This document shows positions 24,817-32,141 of a stretch of 40,782 bases of DNA, piece after piece. This DNA comes from Microbacterium sp. (lineage in GTDB: Bacteria; Actinomycetota; Actinomycetes; Actinomycetales; Microbacteriaceae). The stretch covers positions 1-40,782 of the forward strand of contig NZTV01000026.1 in NCBI GenBank assembly GCA_002703245.1. Reading direction: 5' to 3'. The notes under the pieces are model-generated. The model was given only the letters and a program-made list of their open reading frames with translations, made no database searches and was not told the DNA's origin. Within the stretch, counting starts at the first letter, position 1. Every line of letters starts with the position of its first letter. A program made the position numbers and the translations under genes.

Positions 24817-24868
24817 GAGGCCGAAGCCTCGGCTTCTTCCGGAGCGGCCCGCCGCGCAGAGGGCGGGC
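24817..24868 (-). promoter_or_regulatory. Two leader hairpins upstream of the ABC-F gene
   Basis: On the transcribed strand, GCCCGCC / GGCGGGC (24847-24868, 8-nt loop) precedes GAGGC-TTCG-GCCTC (24817-24830, a stable UUCG tetraloop). Both lie in the untranslated leader 41-92 nt before the ATG. An AAGCC / GGCTT pairing competes with the second. No T tract follows. The remaining 224-bp intergenic region also has a TGACGTCA palindrome (24927-24934) and a possible -10 (TATCGT, minus, 24951-24956). Confidence 0.4.
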
Positions 24869-25000
24869 AGAGGCGACGTCAGCGCGAGGTGGTCGCGAGA
24901 GCGTCGAAGGTCTTCACCGGTCATCCTGACGTCAAGAACGGGACTCCACGACGATAGCGTCGCCGGACGGCGAGGGGAAGACCGATCCGCCGACTTGGGC

Positions 25001-25669
25001 TCAGCCGCCGAGGGTCTCCAGCTGCTTCTCGAGGAAGACGCGCACGTCGGACATCTCCTGCTCCGACACGCTGTGGGTCAAGCCGGGGTAGACGCGGCCG
25101 CTGAGGTCGGCGTGGCCGGGAAGCCACTGCGTCGTGTGGTCGATGAGCGCCGGCGGGATCACCTCGTCGGCCGTGCCGCGCCCCCAGAACACCGGCGGCC
25201 GGCTCTCGGCGATCGTCGCGTCCCCGGGGAGATCGCCGGGCGTGACATAGCCGGACAGGTTCACCGCGAATGCGAAGCGTTCCGGTTGCAGCCGAAGCGC
25301 CTGGAGGGAGACCGCGCCGCCCTGGGAGAACCCGAGCAACCCGACCGGAACATCCGGTGCGGCCCGGTCGACCCACGCGATGAGGGCGGAGGCGGCGGCC
25401 GACACATGAGAGGCGTCACGCCCGGCGAGCCCCTCGATCGGGTACCAGGAGTGGCCCGGCGTCGGGAACGGGGGAGCGAGGGGAGCGCGCACCGCGGCGT
25501 AGGCGAACGCGTCGGGCAGGGAGGGCACGAGGCCGAACAGGTCGCCCTCGTGAGAGCCGTAGCCGTGCAACAACACCAGGAGCGGACGGCCGGCGCGGGC
25601 CGTCTCATCGGCGGACCACAAGACGACGTCGTGGTCGAGCACGGGCGTGTTCGGGCTCTCGGCGCTCAT
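25001..25669 (-). CDS. Alpha/beta-hydrolase, phospholipase/carboxylesterase type
   Basis: Serine hydrolase of 222 residues. The triad is visible: Ser115 in GFSQGG, Asp168 in GTADEVIPP and His199 in LTHSVS; LLHGYGSHEGD (34-43) forms the oxyanion region. The overall pattern matches the bacterial carboxylesterase/acyl-protein-thioesterase-like family. No signal peptide is seen, so it is cytosolic; the natural ester is unknown. ATG 25669 has AACAAT 6 nt upstream, and an in-frame ATG further upstream (25768) would overlap the divergent DUF4916 start region and is not supported. Confidence 0.88.
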   Translation of the reverse strand: MSAESPNTPVLDHDVVLWSADETARAGRPLLVLLHGYGSHEGDLFGLVPSLPDAFAYAAVRAPLAPPFPTPGHSWYPIEGLAGRDASHVSAAASALIAWVDRAAPDVPVGLLGFSQGGAVSLQALRLQPERFAFAVNLSGYVTPGDLPGDATIAESRPPVFWGRGTADEVIPPALIDHTTQWLPGHADLSGRVYPGLTHSVSEQEMSDVRVFLEKQLETLGG

Positions 25670-25675
25670 GCCGAC

Positions 25676-25681
25676 ATTGTT
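25676..25681 (-). promoter_or_regulatory. Candidate -10 (AACAAT) of the hydrolase gene
   Basis: AACAAT on the minus strand, 6 nt before ATG 25669, with no Shine-Dalgarno sequence. Confidence 0.35.
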
Positions 25682-25742
25682 GCAGGACACCCCGACACAC
25701 CAGGAACGGGAGAGGCGACGTCGTCCGGAACCGGCGGTGAGG

Positions 25743-25748
25743 TATACA
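25743..25748 (+). promoter_or_regulatory. Candidate -10 (TATACA) of the DUF4916 gene
   Basis: TATACA lies 6 nt before ATG 25755. The spacer GGAGGC also resembles a ribosome binding site, so either a leaderless or a led transcript could be used. Confidence 0.4.
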
Positions 25749-25754
25749 GGAGGC

Positions 25755-26372
25755 ATGCCGGTCCGCACCCCTGATCCCGACCCGAACGACGGGGACGACG
25801 ACGGCTCGCCGCGTGATCCGCTGCGCGATCTGGGCGGCGACGCAGGTGGGTCGTCGAACCCGGGGTGGCTGAGCGAAGTCGAGCTCGCCGAGGCGCGCAG
25901 GCGCCTGCCGATGCTCTACGTCGAGGCGGTGCCGGTGCGCACCGACGGCATGGGTGCGGTGACCGAGGTCGGAATCCTGCTGCGGGCGACGCCCGTCGGT
26001 GAGATCACCCGGTCGATCGTCAGCGGCCGCGTGCGTTACGGCGAGACCGTGCGGGATGCGTTGTTCCGGCATCTGGAGAACGACCTCGGCCCGATGGCCT
26101 TCCCGCTCCTTCCGCCGCAACCGGTTCCCTTCACCGTCGCCGAGTACTTCCCGATCCCCGGGGTCAGCGCCTTCCACGACGACCGCCAGCACGCCGTCTC
26201 GCTCGCCTTCGTCGTGCCGGTCACCGGCACCTGCGAGCCCCGGCAGGACGCCCTGGAAGTCACGTGGATGAGCCCCGATGAAGCCGCCTCCGACGCGCTC
26301 GCCGATGAGATGGAGGGTGGTCGGGCCACCCTCATCCGTCAGGCGCTCGCGAGCGTCGGCTGCCTGCGCTGA
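25755..26372 (+). CDS. DUF4916 / NUDIX-like hydrolase family protein
   Basis: The 205-residue protein has an acidic, disordered N-terminus (about 1-35). A domain matching DUF4916 follows: WLSEVELAEARRRLPMLYVE, AVPVRTDGMGAVTEVGILLR, SGRVRYGETVRDALFRHLENDLGP, VAEYFPIPG and DDRQHAVSLAFVVPV. DUF4916 proteins share the NUDIX fold, but the canonical NUDIX box with its EExxEE catalytic Glu residues is not evident, so pyrophosphatase activity is doubtful. ATG 25755 has AGGAGG and TATACA directly upstream. The AlbA_2 membrane protein begins 16 bp after its stop, likely in the same transcript. Confidence 0.85.
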   Translation: MPVRTPDPDPNDGDDDGSPRDPLRDLGGDAGGSSNPGWLSEVELAEARRRLPMLYVEAVPVRTDGMGAVTEVGILLRATPVGEITRSIVSGRVRYGETVRDALFRHLENDLGPMAFPLLPPQPVPFTVAEYFPIPGVSAFHDDRQHAVSLAFVVPVTGTCEPRQDALEVTWMSPDEAASDALADEMEGGRATLIRQALASVGCLR

Positions 26373-26388
26373 GCCGGGGGAGGACGAG

Positions 26389-27219
26389 ATGCCCAACAGC
26401 CCTCTGTTGATCGAAGTCGCCATCGCGATCCCCATCGTCCTGGGGCTCGCGTACGTCATCGCGCGTGTCATCCGCTGGACGTTCGGCGCGCGCCTGCGTC
26501 TGGAGATCCGGACGATGACGATCGTGTCGACGCTCGGGATCAGCATCGGGATCCTGCTCTCCGGCATCTTCTTCTACGGCCTGCGCCTGTGGATGCCGAC
26601 GACGATCCTCCTCGCTTTCGGTACGAGCCTCGGGCTGTCCTTCGCCGTCGCGGGGCTCGCCGCGGCGCTGAACCGCGGGGCGCAGGATGTGGATGTGCCG
26701 GCGCTTCTGGCGGCAGGCGAGTCCGACACGGTCGAGTTCAAGGAGACCGCGCGCTGGAACGTCCGAGAGGACAAAAAGGACGCGCAGATGGAGCTGGCGA
26801 TCGCCAAGACGGTCGCCGCCTTCCTGAACAGCTCGGGCGGTGTGCTCGTGATCGGGGCGAACGATGCCGGCGAGGCGATCGGTCTCGATCGTGATCTCGG
26901 CACGTTGCGGACCCCGGACCACGACCGTTTCGAACTGTGGTTGCGCGATCTGCTCTCCACGCTCCTCGGGCGCAACGCGGCCGCGTTGCCGCGCATCCAG
27001 TTCAGCGGGACAGGAGGCGCGGCCGTGTGCGCGGTCAACTGCCCACCGTCGCCGAAGCCGGTGTTCCTCGTGCGCGCGAAAGACGGCGGCTCGACCGACC
27101 TCTGGGTGCGTGTGGGCAACTCCACGCGTTCGCTCGGAGTGGACGAGGCCGTGCAGTACGTCGCGGAGCACTGGCGGCCGTCCGTGTGGAGTTGGTTGTC
27201 CGGCAAGCCCACACGGTAG
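26389..27219 (+). CDS. Membrane-anchored AlbA_2 (Schlafen-like) domain protein
   Basis: The 276-residue protein has two or three N-terminal hydrophobic helices (about 6-28, 44-64, 71-94). A cytosolic domain with the AlbA_2/Schlafen-type core follows: ESDTVEFKET (111-120), LAIAKTVAAFLNSSGGVLVIGANDAGEAIGLDRD (137-169). The EFK motif and the glycine-rich GVLVIGA strand are hallmarks of that family, which binds nucleic acid or nucleotides; function here is unknown. ATG 26389 has GGGGGAGGA upstream and lies 16 bp after the DUF4916 stop. It is convergent with the threonine aldolase gene. Confidence 0.8.
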   Translation: MPNSPLLIEVAIAIPIVLGLAYVIARVIRWTFGARLRLEIRTMTIVSTLGISIGILLSGIFFYGLRLWMPTTILLAFGTSLGLSFAVAGLAAALNRGAQDVDVPALLAAGESDTVEFKETARWNVREDKKDAQMELAIAKTVAAFLNSSGGVLVIGANDAGEAIGLDRDLGTLRTPDHDRFELWLRDLLSTLLGRNAAALPRIQFSGTGGAAVCAVNCPPSPKPVFLVRAKDGGSTDLWVRVGNSTRSLGVDEAVQYVAEHWRPSVWSWLSGKPTR

Positions 27220-27237
27220 CGGGGATCTCTGGCCCCG
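27220..27237. terminator. Short hairpin between convergent genes
   Basis: CGGGG / CCCCG with an 8-nt loop occupies the 31-bp gap between the AlbA_2 and threonine aldolase genes; weak candidate terminator. Confidence 0.3.
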
Positions 27238-27250
27238 GTGGGGTTCCGGG

Positions 27251-28324
27251 TCAGGCGGTGGTCTCTCGGGCGATGGCGGCGATGAACGCGTCGATATCGG
27301 CCTCGGTGGTGTCGAAGGAGCACATCCACCGCACTTCGCCGCGCGCCGCATCCCAGTCGTAGAAGCGGAACGAGTCGCGGAGACGGTCCGCGACACCGTC
27401 GGGTAGTATGGCGAAAACCCCGTTGACCTGGGTTTTCTGGGTAAATTCGACGCCTCGGACCGACCCGTCGGCGAGCCCCGCCTCGACGCCGGTGCGCAGG
27501 CGTCGCGCCATCGCGTTGGAGTGGCGGGCGTTGCGCAGCCACAGGTCGTTCTCCAGGAGGGCGATCAGCTGGGCGGAGACGAACCGCATCTTCGACGACA
27601 GCTGCATGTTCAGCTTGCGCAGATAGGTCAGGCCGTGGGAGGCGTCCGGGTCGAGCACGACCACGGCCTCGCCGATCATCGCCCCGTTCTTGGTGCCGCC
27701 GAAGCTGAAGACGTCGACGCCCGCGTCGCGCGTGAACGCGCGGAGGGGCACGTCGAGGGCGGCGGCGGCGTTGGCGATGCGGGCACCGTCCATGTGTAGG
27801 CGCATGCCATGGCCGTGCGCGTGGTCGGCGATCGCGCGCACCTCGTCGGGCGTGTAGAGTGTGCCGAGTTCGGTGGACTGGGTGATCGACACGGCCAGAG
27901 GCTGCGACCGGTGTTCGTCCCCCCAGCCCCACGCTTCGAGGTCGATGAGCTCCGGGGTGAGCTTGCCGTCCTCGGTGGGCACGGTGAGGATCTTCACGCC
28001 GGCGACCTTCTCGGGTGCGCCGCCTTCGTCGACGTTGATGTGGGCGGTGGATGCGGCGATCACCGCGCCCCACCGGGGCAGCATCGACTGGAGGCCGACG
28101 ACGTTGGCCCCGGTGCCGTTGAAGACGGGGAAGGCCTCCACGCCTTCTCCGAGCTGATCGACGAAGAGCTCCTGCAGGCGGGCCGTGTACCGGTCCTCGC
28201 CGTAGGCGACCTGATGTCCCTCGTTCGCGGCGGCGATGGCCGCCAGCACGTCGGGATGGACACCGGAATAGTTGTCGGACGCGAAACCGCGCAGCGCGGG
28301 GTCGTGGAGGGGGGTCACGGGCAT
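27251..28324 (-). CDS. ltaE: Low-specificity L-threonine aldolase
   Basis: PLP-dependent fold-type I enzyme of 357 residues that cleaves L-threonine/allo-threonine to glycine and acetaldehyde. Key segments are FASDNYSGVHPDVL at the N-terminus, FNGTGANVV (68-76), the PLP-ring region HMDGARIANAA (177-187) and the Schiff-base Lys212 in SFGGTKNG. ATG 28324 is only 2 nt after a TAGGCT hexamer, so the real start may be GTG 28318 (8 nt after it, beginning VTPLHDP) on a leaderless mRNA. It follows the SDR gene on the same strand, with 57 bp between them. Confidence 0.92.
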   Translation of the reverse strand: MPVTPLHDPALRGFASDNYSGVHPDVLAAIAAANEGHQVAYGEDRYTARLQELFVDQLGEGVEAFPVFNGTGANVVGLQSMLPRWGAVIAASTAHINVDEGGAPEKVAGVKILTVPTEDGKLTPELIDLEAWGWGDEHRSQPLAVSITQSTELGTLYTPDEVRAIADHAHGHGMRLHMDGARIANAAAALDVPLRAFTRDAGVDVFSFGGTKNGAMIGEAVVVLDPDASHGLTYLRKLNMQLSSKMRFVSAQLIALLENDLWLRNARHSNAMARRLRTGVEAGLADGSVRGVEFTQKTQVNGVFAILPDGVADRLRDSFRFYDWDAARGEVRWMCSFDTTEADIDAFIAAIARETTA

Positions 28325-28326
28325 CC

Positions 28327-28332
28327 AGCCTA
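28327..28332 (-). promoter_or_regulatory. Candidate -10 (TAGGCT) of the threonine aldolase gene
   Basis: TAGGCT on the minus strand, 8 nt before GTG 28318 and 2 nt before ATG 28324; the spacing favours GTG as the start. Confidence 0.35.
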
Positions 28333-28381
28333 CGCTTCCGGGTTCGAAGGGTGCGGTTGAGGGGAGGGGGACCGGGGTGCG

Positions 28382-29071
28382 TCAGCCGAGGGTCACGACC
28401 GTGTCGTTGACCGCCGCCGCGTCGTCGTCCCAGAGGCGTGCGAAGGCGTCGGCCAAGGCGAACTCCCGCCCCGCCAGGGTCTTGACACGGTACGTCACGG
28501 CCGCCGCACGGAGCGGCTCGCCCGCGTCCCGTGCGTGTTTGGCGAATCCGTGCGCGACGGCCCGGTTCCATGCCTCGGCGGCGGCCTTGACCGCCGCGTA
28601 GTTCGCGCCGCCGGCGAGGGGCCGTGTCACCGCCGTCGACGACACGATTGCCGTGCGCGCGGCATCCGAGGCCCGGAGGGTGGGGTCGAAGGCACGCGAC
28701 ACGTGGCGAAGGGCCGCGAGGGACGTCTCGAGGGCGCGGAAGTCACCCTCGGTCTGTCCCGTGAGTCCGCCGCCCCCGCGCCAGCCGCCGACCAGGTGCA
28801 ACACCCCGTCGAGGGCCTCGACCCGTTCACCGAGGCCGTGGACGGCGGTCTCGTCGGTGAGGTCGCACCGTTCCGTGCGGATCCCGGGCAGTGCCTCCCG
28901 CAGGGTGCCGAGCGCGACCTGGTCACGTGCGGCGATGATGACGTGCGCACCCGCGGCGGTGAGCACCTGTGCGGCGACCCGCCCGGCTTCGCTCGTGCCG
29001 CCGGCGAGCAACACGGTGCGCCCCGCGACGCCCGTCACGCGGCCCTCTCCCGTCGCGTCACCCTCGCTCAC
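28382..29071 (-). CDS. SDR-family NAD(P)-dependent oxidoreductase
   Basis: Rossmann-fold short-chain dehydrogenase-like protein of 229 residues. The cofactor motif reads LLAGGTSEAGRVAAQ, a variant of TGxxxGxG; an AARD strand, LHLVGGW and the active-site Tyr/Lys in YAAVKAAAE are present, preceded by IVSSTAV (catalytic Ser). GTG 29071 overlaps the TGA of the upstream DUF6421 gene by 4 bp, so the two are translationally coupled. The substrate is unknown. The constant pairing with DUF6421 here suggests a shared pathway. Confidence 0.85.
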   Translation of the reverse strand: MSEGDATGEGRVTGVAGRTVLLAGGTSEAGRVAAQVLTAAGAHVIIAARDQVALGTLREALPGIRTERCDLTDETAVHGLGERVEALDGVLHLVGGWRGGGGLTGQTEGDFRALETSLAALRHVSRAFDPTLRASDAARTAIVSSTAVTRPLAGGANYAAVKAAAEAWNRAVAHGFAKHARDAGEPLRAAAVTYRVKTLAGREFALADAFARLWDDDAAAVNDTVVTLG

Positions 29072-30468
29072 TCGTCGCTCGCACGGATGCCGCTGGTGGA
29101 GGCGATGACGGGGCGCATCTTCTTCTCCAGGGCCTCGTAGAACATCGACAGGGGGAACTCGTCGTCGAGCACGGCGTCGGTGTAGCCGCGCGGTGGCCCG
29201 GCGAGGATGTCGTCCGGGAGACCCCGAGCCCAGCGGGATGCGGGATTCGGGGTGAGCACGGAGCTGACCAGATCATGGGCGGCGAGCCAGTGCGCCGTCT
29301 TCGGGCGGTCGATCGAACGCCAGTACAACTCGTCGATGGCGTCGCCGAGCGCGACGACCGCCGCGGGCACCTCGTCCCAGTCGAAGGTCAGGGCGGTGTC
29401 GGTCCAGTGCAGGACGTCACGCTGGTGGAGCCACGCGAACAGCAGCTGACCGCCGAGTCCGTCGTAGTTGCGCACCCGCGAACCGGTCACGGCGAAACGG
29501 AAGATGCGGTCGAAGATCACCGCGTACTGCACCAGCTCGGCGTGGGTGAGGATGTCGCGTTCGACGGCGTCGAGGTCGTCGCGGGCGCCATACCGGGCCT
29601 GGAGCGCGACGCACTCGCGGAACGCGGTGAGATCGCAGCGCAACTCTTCCAGGGAGTACAGGAAGTACGGCATCCGCTGCTTGATCATGAACGGGTCGAA
29701 GGGCAGGTCGCCGCGCATGTGGGTGCGGTCGTGGATGAGGTCCCACATCACGAAGGTCCGCTCGGTGAGCGCCTGGTCCTGGAGCATCCGGGCGGCTTCG
29801 GCGGGCAGGTCGAGTTTGGTGATCTCGGCGGCCGCGCGGGTGACGCGGCGGTAGCGGGCCGCCTCTCGGTCCTGGAAGATCGCCCCCCACGTGAAGGTCG
29901 GGATCTCCCGCATCGCGACGGTCTCCGGGAATAGCACCGCGGAGTTCGAGTCGTAGCCGGGTGTGAAGTCGACCAGGCGCAACGAGACGAACAGTCGATT
30001 GGTGTAGTCGGCCTCGAGACGGGCGATCGTCTCCGGCCAAATCACCTCGACCAGGAGTGCTTCGACGTGCCGCTCGGTGGAGCCGTTCTGCGTGTACATC
30101 GGGAACACCACGAGGTGCTGGATCCCATCGACGCGGTGCTCCTGCGGGTGGAACGCGACGAGCGAGTCGAGGAAGTCGGGCACGCCGAAGCCCTCGTCCG
30201 CCCAACGCCGGAAGTCCCGCACGGAGGCGGCGAGGTAGGCGGCGTCGTGGGGGAACAGCGGCGCCAGCGCGTCGATGGCGGCGACGATGGTCTGCACGTG
30301 GGTACGGGCCACCTCGTGGTGGGCCGGATCGGGGAGGGAACCATCGGCGGCCTGGAGCGGGTGCAGGGCGGTGGCGGCGTGCTTCAGGGCGAGCCAGGCG
30401 GGCGAGGTCGCCACGGCGGAGGGGTTCTCCGGCGTGCGGAAAGCGGAAGTGAGAGCAGGCATGGTCAC
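29068..30468 (-). CDS. DUF6421 family protein
   Basis: About 466 residues, soluble, with no signal peptide. I recognise it as the DUF6421 family by overall sequence (for example HHEVARTHVQTIVAAI, EDRHTHMRGDLPFDPFMIKQRMPYFLY-like region, LLFAWLHQRDVLHWTD), without a known biochemical function. His/Asp/Glu-rich stretches such as WDLIHDRTHMRGDLPFD could bind a metal, but that is conjecture. I place the start at GTG 30468 because GGAGG lies 7 nt upstream; ATG 30462 is the next choice and ATG 30486 lies before the ribosome binding site. It forms a coupled operon with the SDR gene and is divergent from an Lrp/AsnC regulator. Confidence 0.75.
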   Translation of the reverse strand: MTMPALTSAFRTPENPSAVATSPAWLALKHAATALHPLQAADGSLPDPAHHEVARTHVQTIVAAIDALAPLFPHDAAYLAASVRDFRRWADEGFGVPDFLDSLVAFHPQEHRVDGIQHLVVFPMYTQNGSTERHVEALLVEVIWPETIARLEADYTNRLFVSLRLVDFTPGYDSNSAVLFPETVAMREIPTFTWGAIFQDREAARYRRVTRAAAEITKLDLPAEAARMLQDQALTERTFVMWDLIHDRTHMRGDLPFDPFMIKQRMPYFLYSLEELRCDLTAFRECVALQARYGARDDLDAVERDILTHAELVQYAVIFDRIFRFAVTGSRVRNYDGLGGQLLFAWLHQRDVLHWTDTALTFDWDEVPAAVVALGDAIDELYWRSIDRPKTAHWLAAHDLVSSVLTPNPASRWARGLPDDILAGPPRGYTDAVLDDEFPLSMFYEALEKKMRPVIASTSGIRASDE

Positions 30469-30498
30469 GGGGGAACCTCCGATCATCGCGATGCGGCG

Positions 30499-30504
30499 AG
30501 TCTA
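30499..30504 (-). promoter_or_regulatory. Candidate -10 (TAGACT) of the DUF6421 operon
   Basis: TAGACT on the minus strand, 30 bp before GTG 30468, leaving a short leader that holds the GGAGG ribosome binding site. Confidence 0.35.
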
Positions 30505-30521
30505 GATTTCCTCCCGTCAAA

Positions 30522-30534
30522 GGTGTCGAGCACC
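30522..30534. promoter_or_regulatory. Palindrome in the Lrp/DUF6421 divergent promoter region
   Basis: GGTG-TCGAG-CACC palindrome next to A+T-richer flanks (TTTCC on one side, GGAAAA on the other), between the two candidate -10 elements. It is a possible Lrp/AsnC operator for autoregulation and control of the DUF6421-SDR operon. Confidence 0.35.
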
Positions 30535-30567
30535 GGAAAAGTTCCTGTTGAAGAGGCGTCCGGTCGG

Positions 30568-30573
30568 TAGCAT
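30568..30573 (+). promoter_or_regulatory. Candidate promoter of the Lrp/AsnC gene
   Basis: TAGCAT lies 6 nt before ATG 30580, with CTGTTG 17 bp upstream (30545-30550) as a weak -35. This predicts a leaderless transcript. Confidence 0.45.
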
Positions 30574-30579
30574 CGAGGG

Positions 30580-31065
30580 ATGACTCCGGATGTTCCTCCG
30601 CCCGCGGCACGGCTCGACGACGACACCGATGCGAGGATCGTCCGTGCCGTGTCCCTCGATCCCCGCGGAACGCTGGCCGAGCTCTCGGCCGCGGTGGGGC
30701 TGTCGGTGTCAGCCGTGCAGGCACGGGTGCGCAAGCTGGAGGCGCGCGGAGTGATCGCCGGGTACCGGGCCGTCGTCGACCCCGAGGCGGTCGGCAAGCC
30801 CCTCGCCGCGTTCATCGAGATCACCCCGCTCGACCCCGCGCAGCCGGACACCGCCCCCGAACTGCTCGTGCACCTCGACGAGATCGAGGCCTGTCACTCG
30901 ATCGCCGGGGCGGCCAGCTACATGCTGTTCGTGCGGGTCGCGACCCCGCGGCACCTGGAGATGCTCGTGCGCGACATCCGACTCGCGGCGTCGGTGAGCA
31001 CCCGCACCACCGTCGTGCTCCAGACGTTCTACGAAGGTCGCCCGCTGCTGCCCGGGGGCGCGTGA
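30580..31065 (+). CDS. Lrp/AsnC-family transcriptional regulator
   Basis: The 161-residue regulator has an N-terminal winged helix-turn-helix (about 14-60: LDDDTDARIVRAVS, TLAELSAAVGLSVSAVQARVRKLEARGVIAGYRAVVD). A C-terminal RAM ligand-binding/oligomerisation domain follows (about 68-155, including ACHSIAGAASYMLFVRVATPRHLEMLV). Such proteins usually sense amino acids. It is divergent from the DUF6421-SDR operon, so it probably controls that operon and itself through the 111-bp shared region, which holds a 13-bp palindrome. Its ligand is unknown. Confidence 0.92.
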   Translation: MTPDVPPPAARLDDDTDARIVRAVSLDPRGTLAELSAAVGLSVSAVQARVRKLEARGVIAGYRAVVDPEAVGKPLAAFIEITPLDPAQPDTAPELLVHLDEIEACHSIAGAASYMLFVRVATPRHLEMLVRDIRLAASVSTRTTVVLQTFYEGRPLLPGGA

Positions 31066-31131
31066 GTCGGCTGAGTGACCGCGGGGCGTGATGCGCTCGT
31101 CAAGCCCCGCGGCCGGACGGGGCGGGGGGAG

Positions 31132-31137
31132 TACCGT
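31132..31137 (+). promoter_or_regulatory. Candidate -10 (TACCGT) of the first lipid-kinase gene
   Basis: TACCGT lies 7 nt before GTG 31145, which supports that start over the in-frame GTG at 31088. Confidence 0.35.
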
Positions 31138-31144
31138 CGCGGAG

Positions 31145-32131
31145 GTGACGACGGACAACCTCGCCGGTCGCGGCCTCCTGATCGTGCTCAATCCGAAGTC
31201 GGGACGCGACCGCCTGCACGACGACCCGCGGCCGCTCATCGCGCGCCGTGTGCCGGGCGCGACGGTGCACACGCTCGCGGACGGGGAAGACCTCGTCGAC
31301 GTGGTCGATGCGGCGATGTCGGATGATCCGGCGCCCGCGGCTGTCGCGATGCACGGCGGGGACGGGTCGGTGTCGACGATGGCGCACGTGGCCCGACGCC
31401 ACGGCATCCCGCTTCTGGTTCTGCCGGCCGGCACCTTCAACCACTTTTCGCGGGCCATCGGCATCGAGACGATCGACGACGCCCTGGAGGCGTACGTGAC
31501 CGACCATCGCCGTCGTGTCGCGGTCGCGGAGGTGCGGGCCGACGACGACGAGCCGATCACGGTGCTGGATGCGGTCACGCTCGGTCTGCATCCCGGATTC
31601 GTGGCGGAACGTCGGCGGCGTGTCGACCGACTCGGCACGTGGATCGGAGGTGCCGCGGCGGCGTGGCGGGAGTTGCGCGGCGCCTCGCCCATCCGTGTCG
31701 GCCGTGACGGTCGGCGCGCAGATGTCTGGTCGGTGTTCGTCAGCGTCGGCGCGAACAGCCGGGCGCGCATCGCGACCCTGCAGCGCATCACACTCGACGA
31801 CGACCGGCTGGACGTGCGCTTCCATCACGCACGCGGCTCCCGGCTGCGGGCCGTCGCCTCTCTCGCGTTCGGGCGCAAGACCACCGCGGTGTTGCGGTTC
31901 ACGCGGATGCTCCCACCCGAATCCGACATCGAACGGATGCTGCTCCCCGAGGTGGACATCACCGTGCGGCGCGGGGCGGATGGGAACCTCTCCTTCGTGC
32001 ACGACGGTGAACTCGAACAGCGCGACGGGGATGCCTTCCGCCTGCGGGTGACGGGGCTCCCCGCCGCGCTGGAGGTCTTCGCCCGGCGTCAACCACACGA
32101 GAGTCGCCCCGCCGAAGCCGAGACCTCTTGA
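31145..32131 (+). CDS. Diacylglycerol/lipid kinase-family protein (paralogue 1)
   Basis: The 328-residue protein has the diacylglycerol-kinase catalytic domain. LIVLNPKSGRD near the N-terminus and the nucleotide-binding MHGGDGSVSTMAHV plus VLPAGTFNHFSRAIGI (Gly-rich loop, where PSGTxN is usual) support this. It probably phosphorylates a lipid at the membrane; DgkB/YegS-like specificity cannot be assigned. The start is uncertain: GTG 31145 (7 nt after TACCGT, beginning VTTDNLAGRG) is preferred; GTG 31088 would add 19 low-complexity residues. It follows the Lrp gene by 79 bp. A second paralogue is at 37109-38146. Confidence 0.85.
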   Translation: MTTDNLAGRGLLIVLNPKSGRDRLHDDPRPLIARRVPGATVHTLADGEDLVDVVDAAMSDDPAPAAVAMHGGDGSVSTMAHVARRHGIPLLVLPAGTFNHFSRAIGIETIDDALEAYVTDHRRRVAVAEVRADDDEPITVLDAVTLGLHPGFVAERRRRVDRLGTWIGGAAAAWRELRGASPIRVGRDGRRADVWSVFVSVGANSRARIATLQRITLDDDRLDVRFHHARGSRLRAVASLAFGRKTTAVLRFTRMLPPESDIERMLLPEVDITVRRGADGNLSFVHDGELEQRDGDAFRLRVTGLPAALEVFARRQPHESRPAEAETS

Positions 32132-32141
32132 TCGACACGGC

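Noticed and set aside
24172..24924. Leader peptide starting at 24924 upstream of the ABC-F gene
   Set aside because: The frame has no stop before the ABC-F start and continues for about 250 codons in a shadow frame, so it is not a defined short leader peptide.
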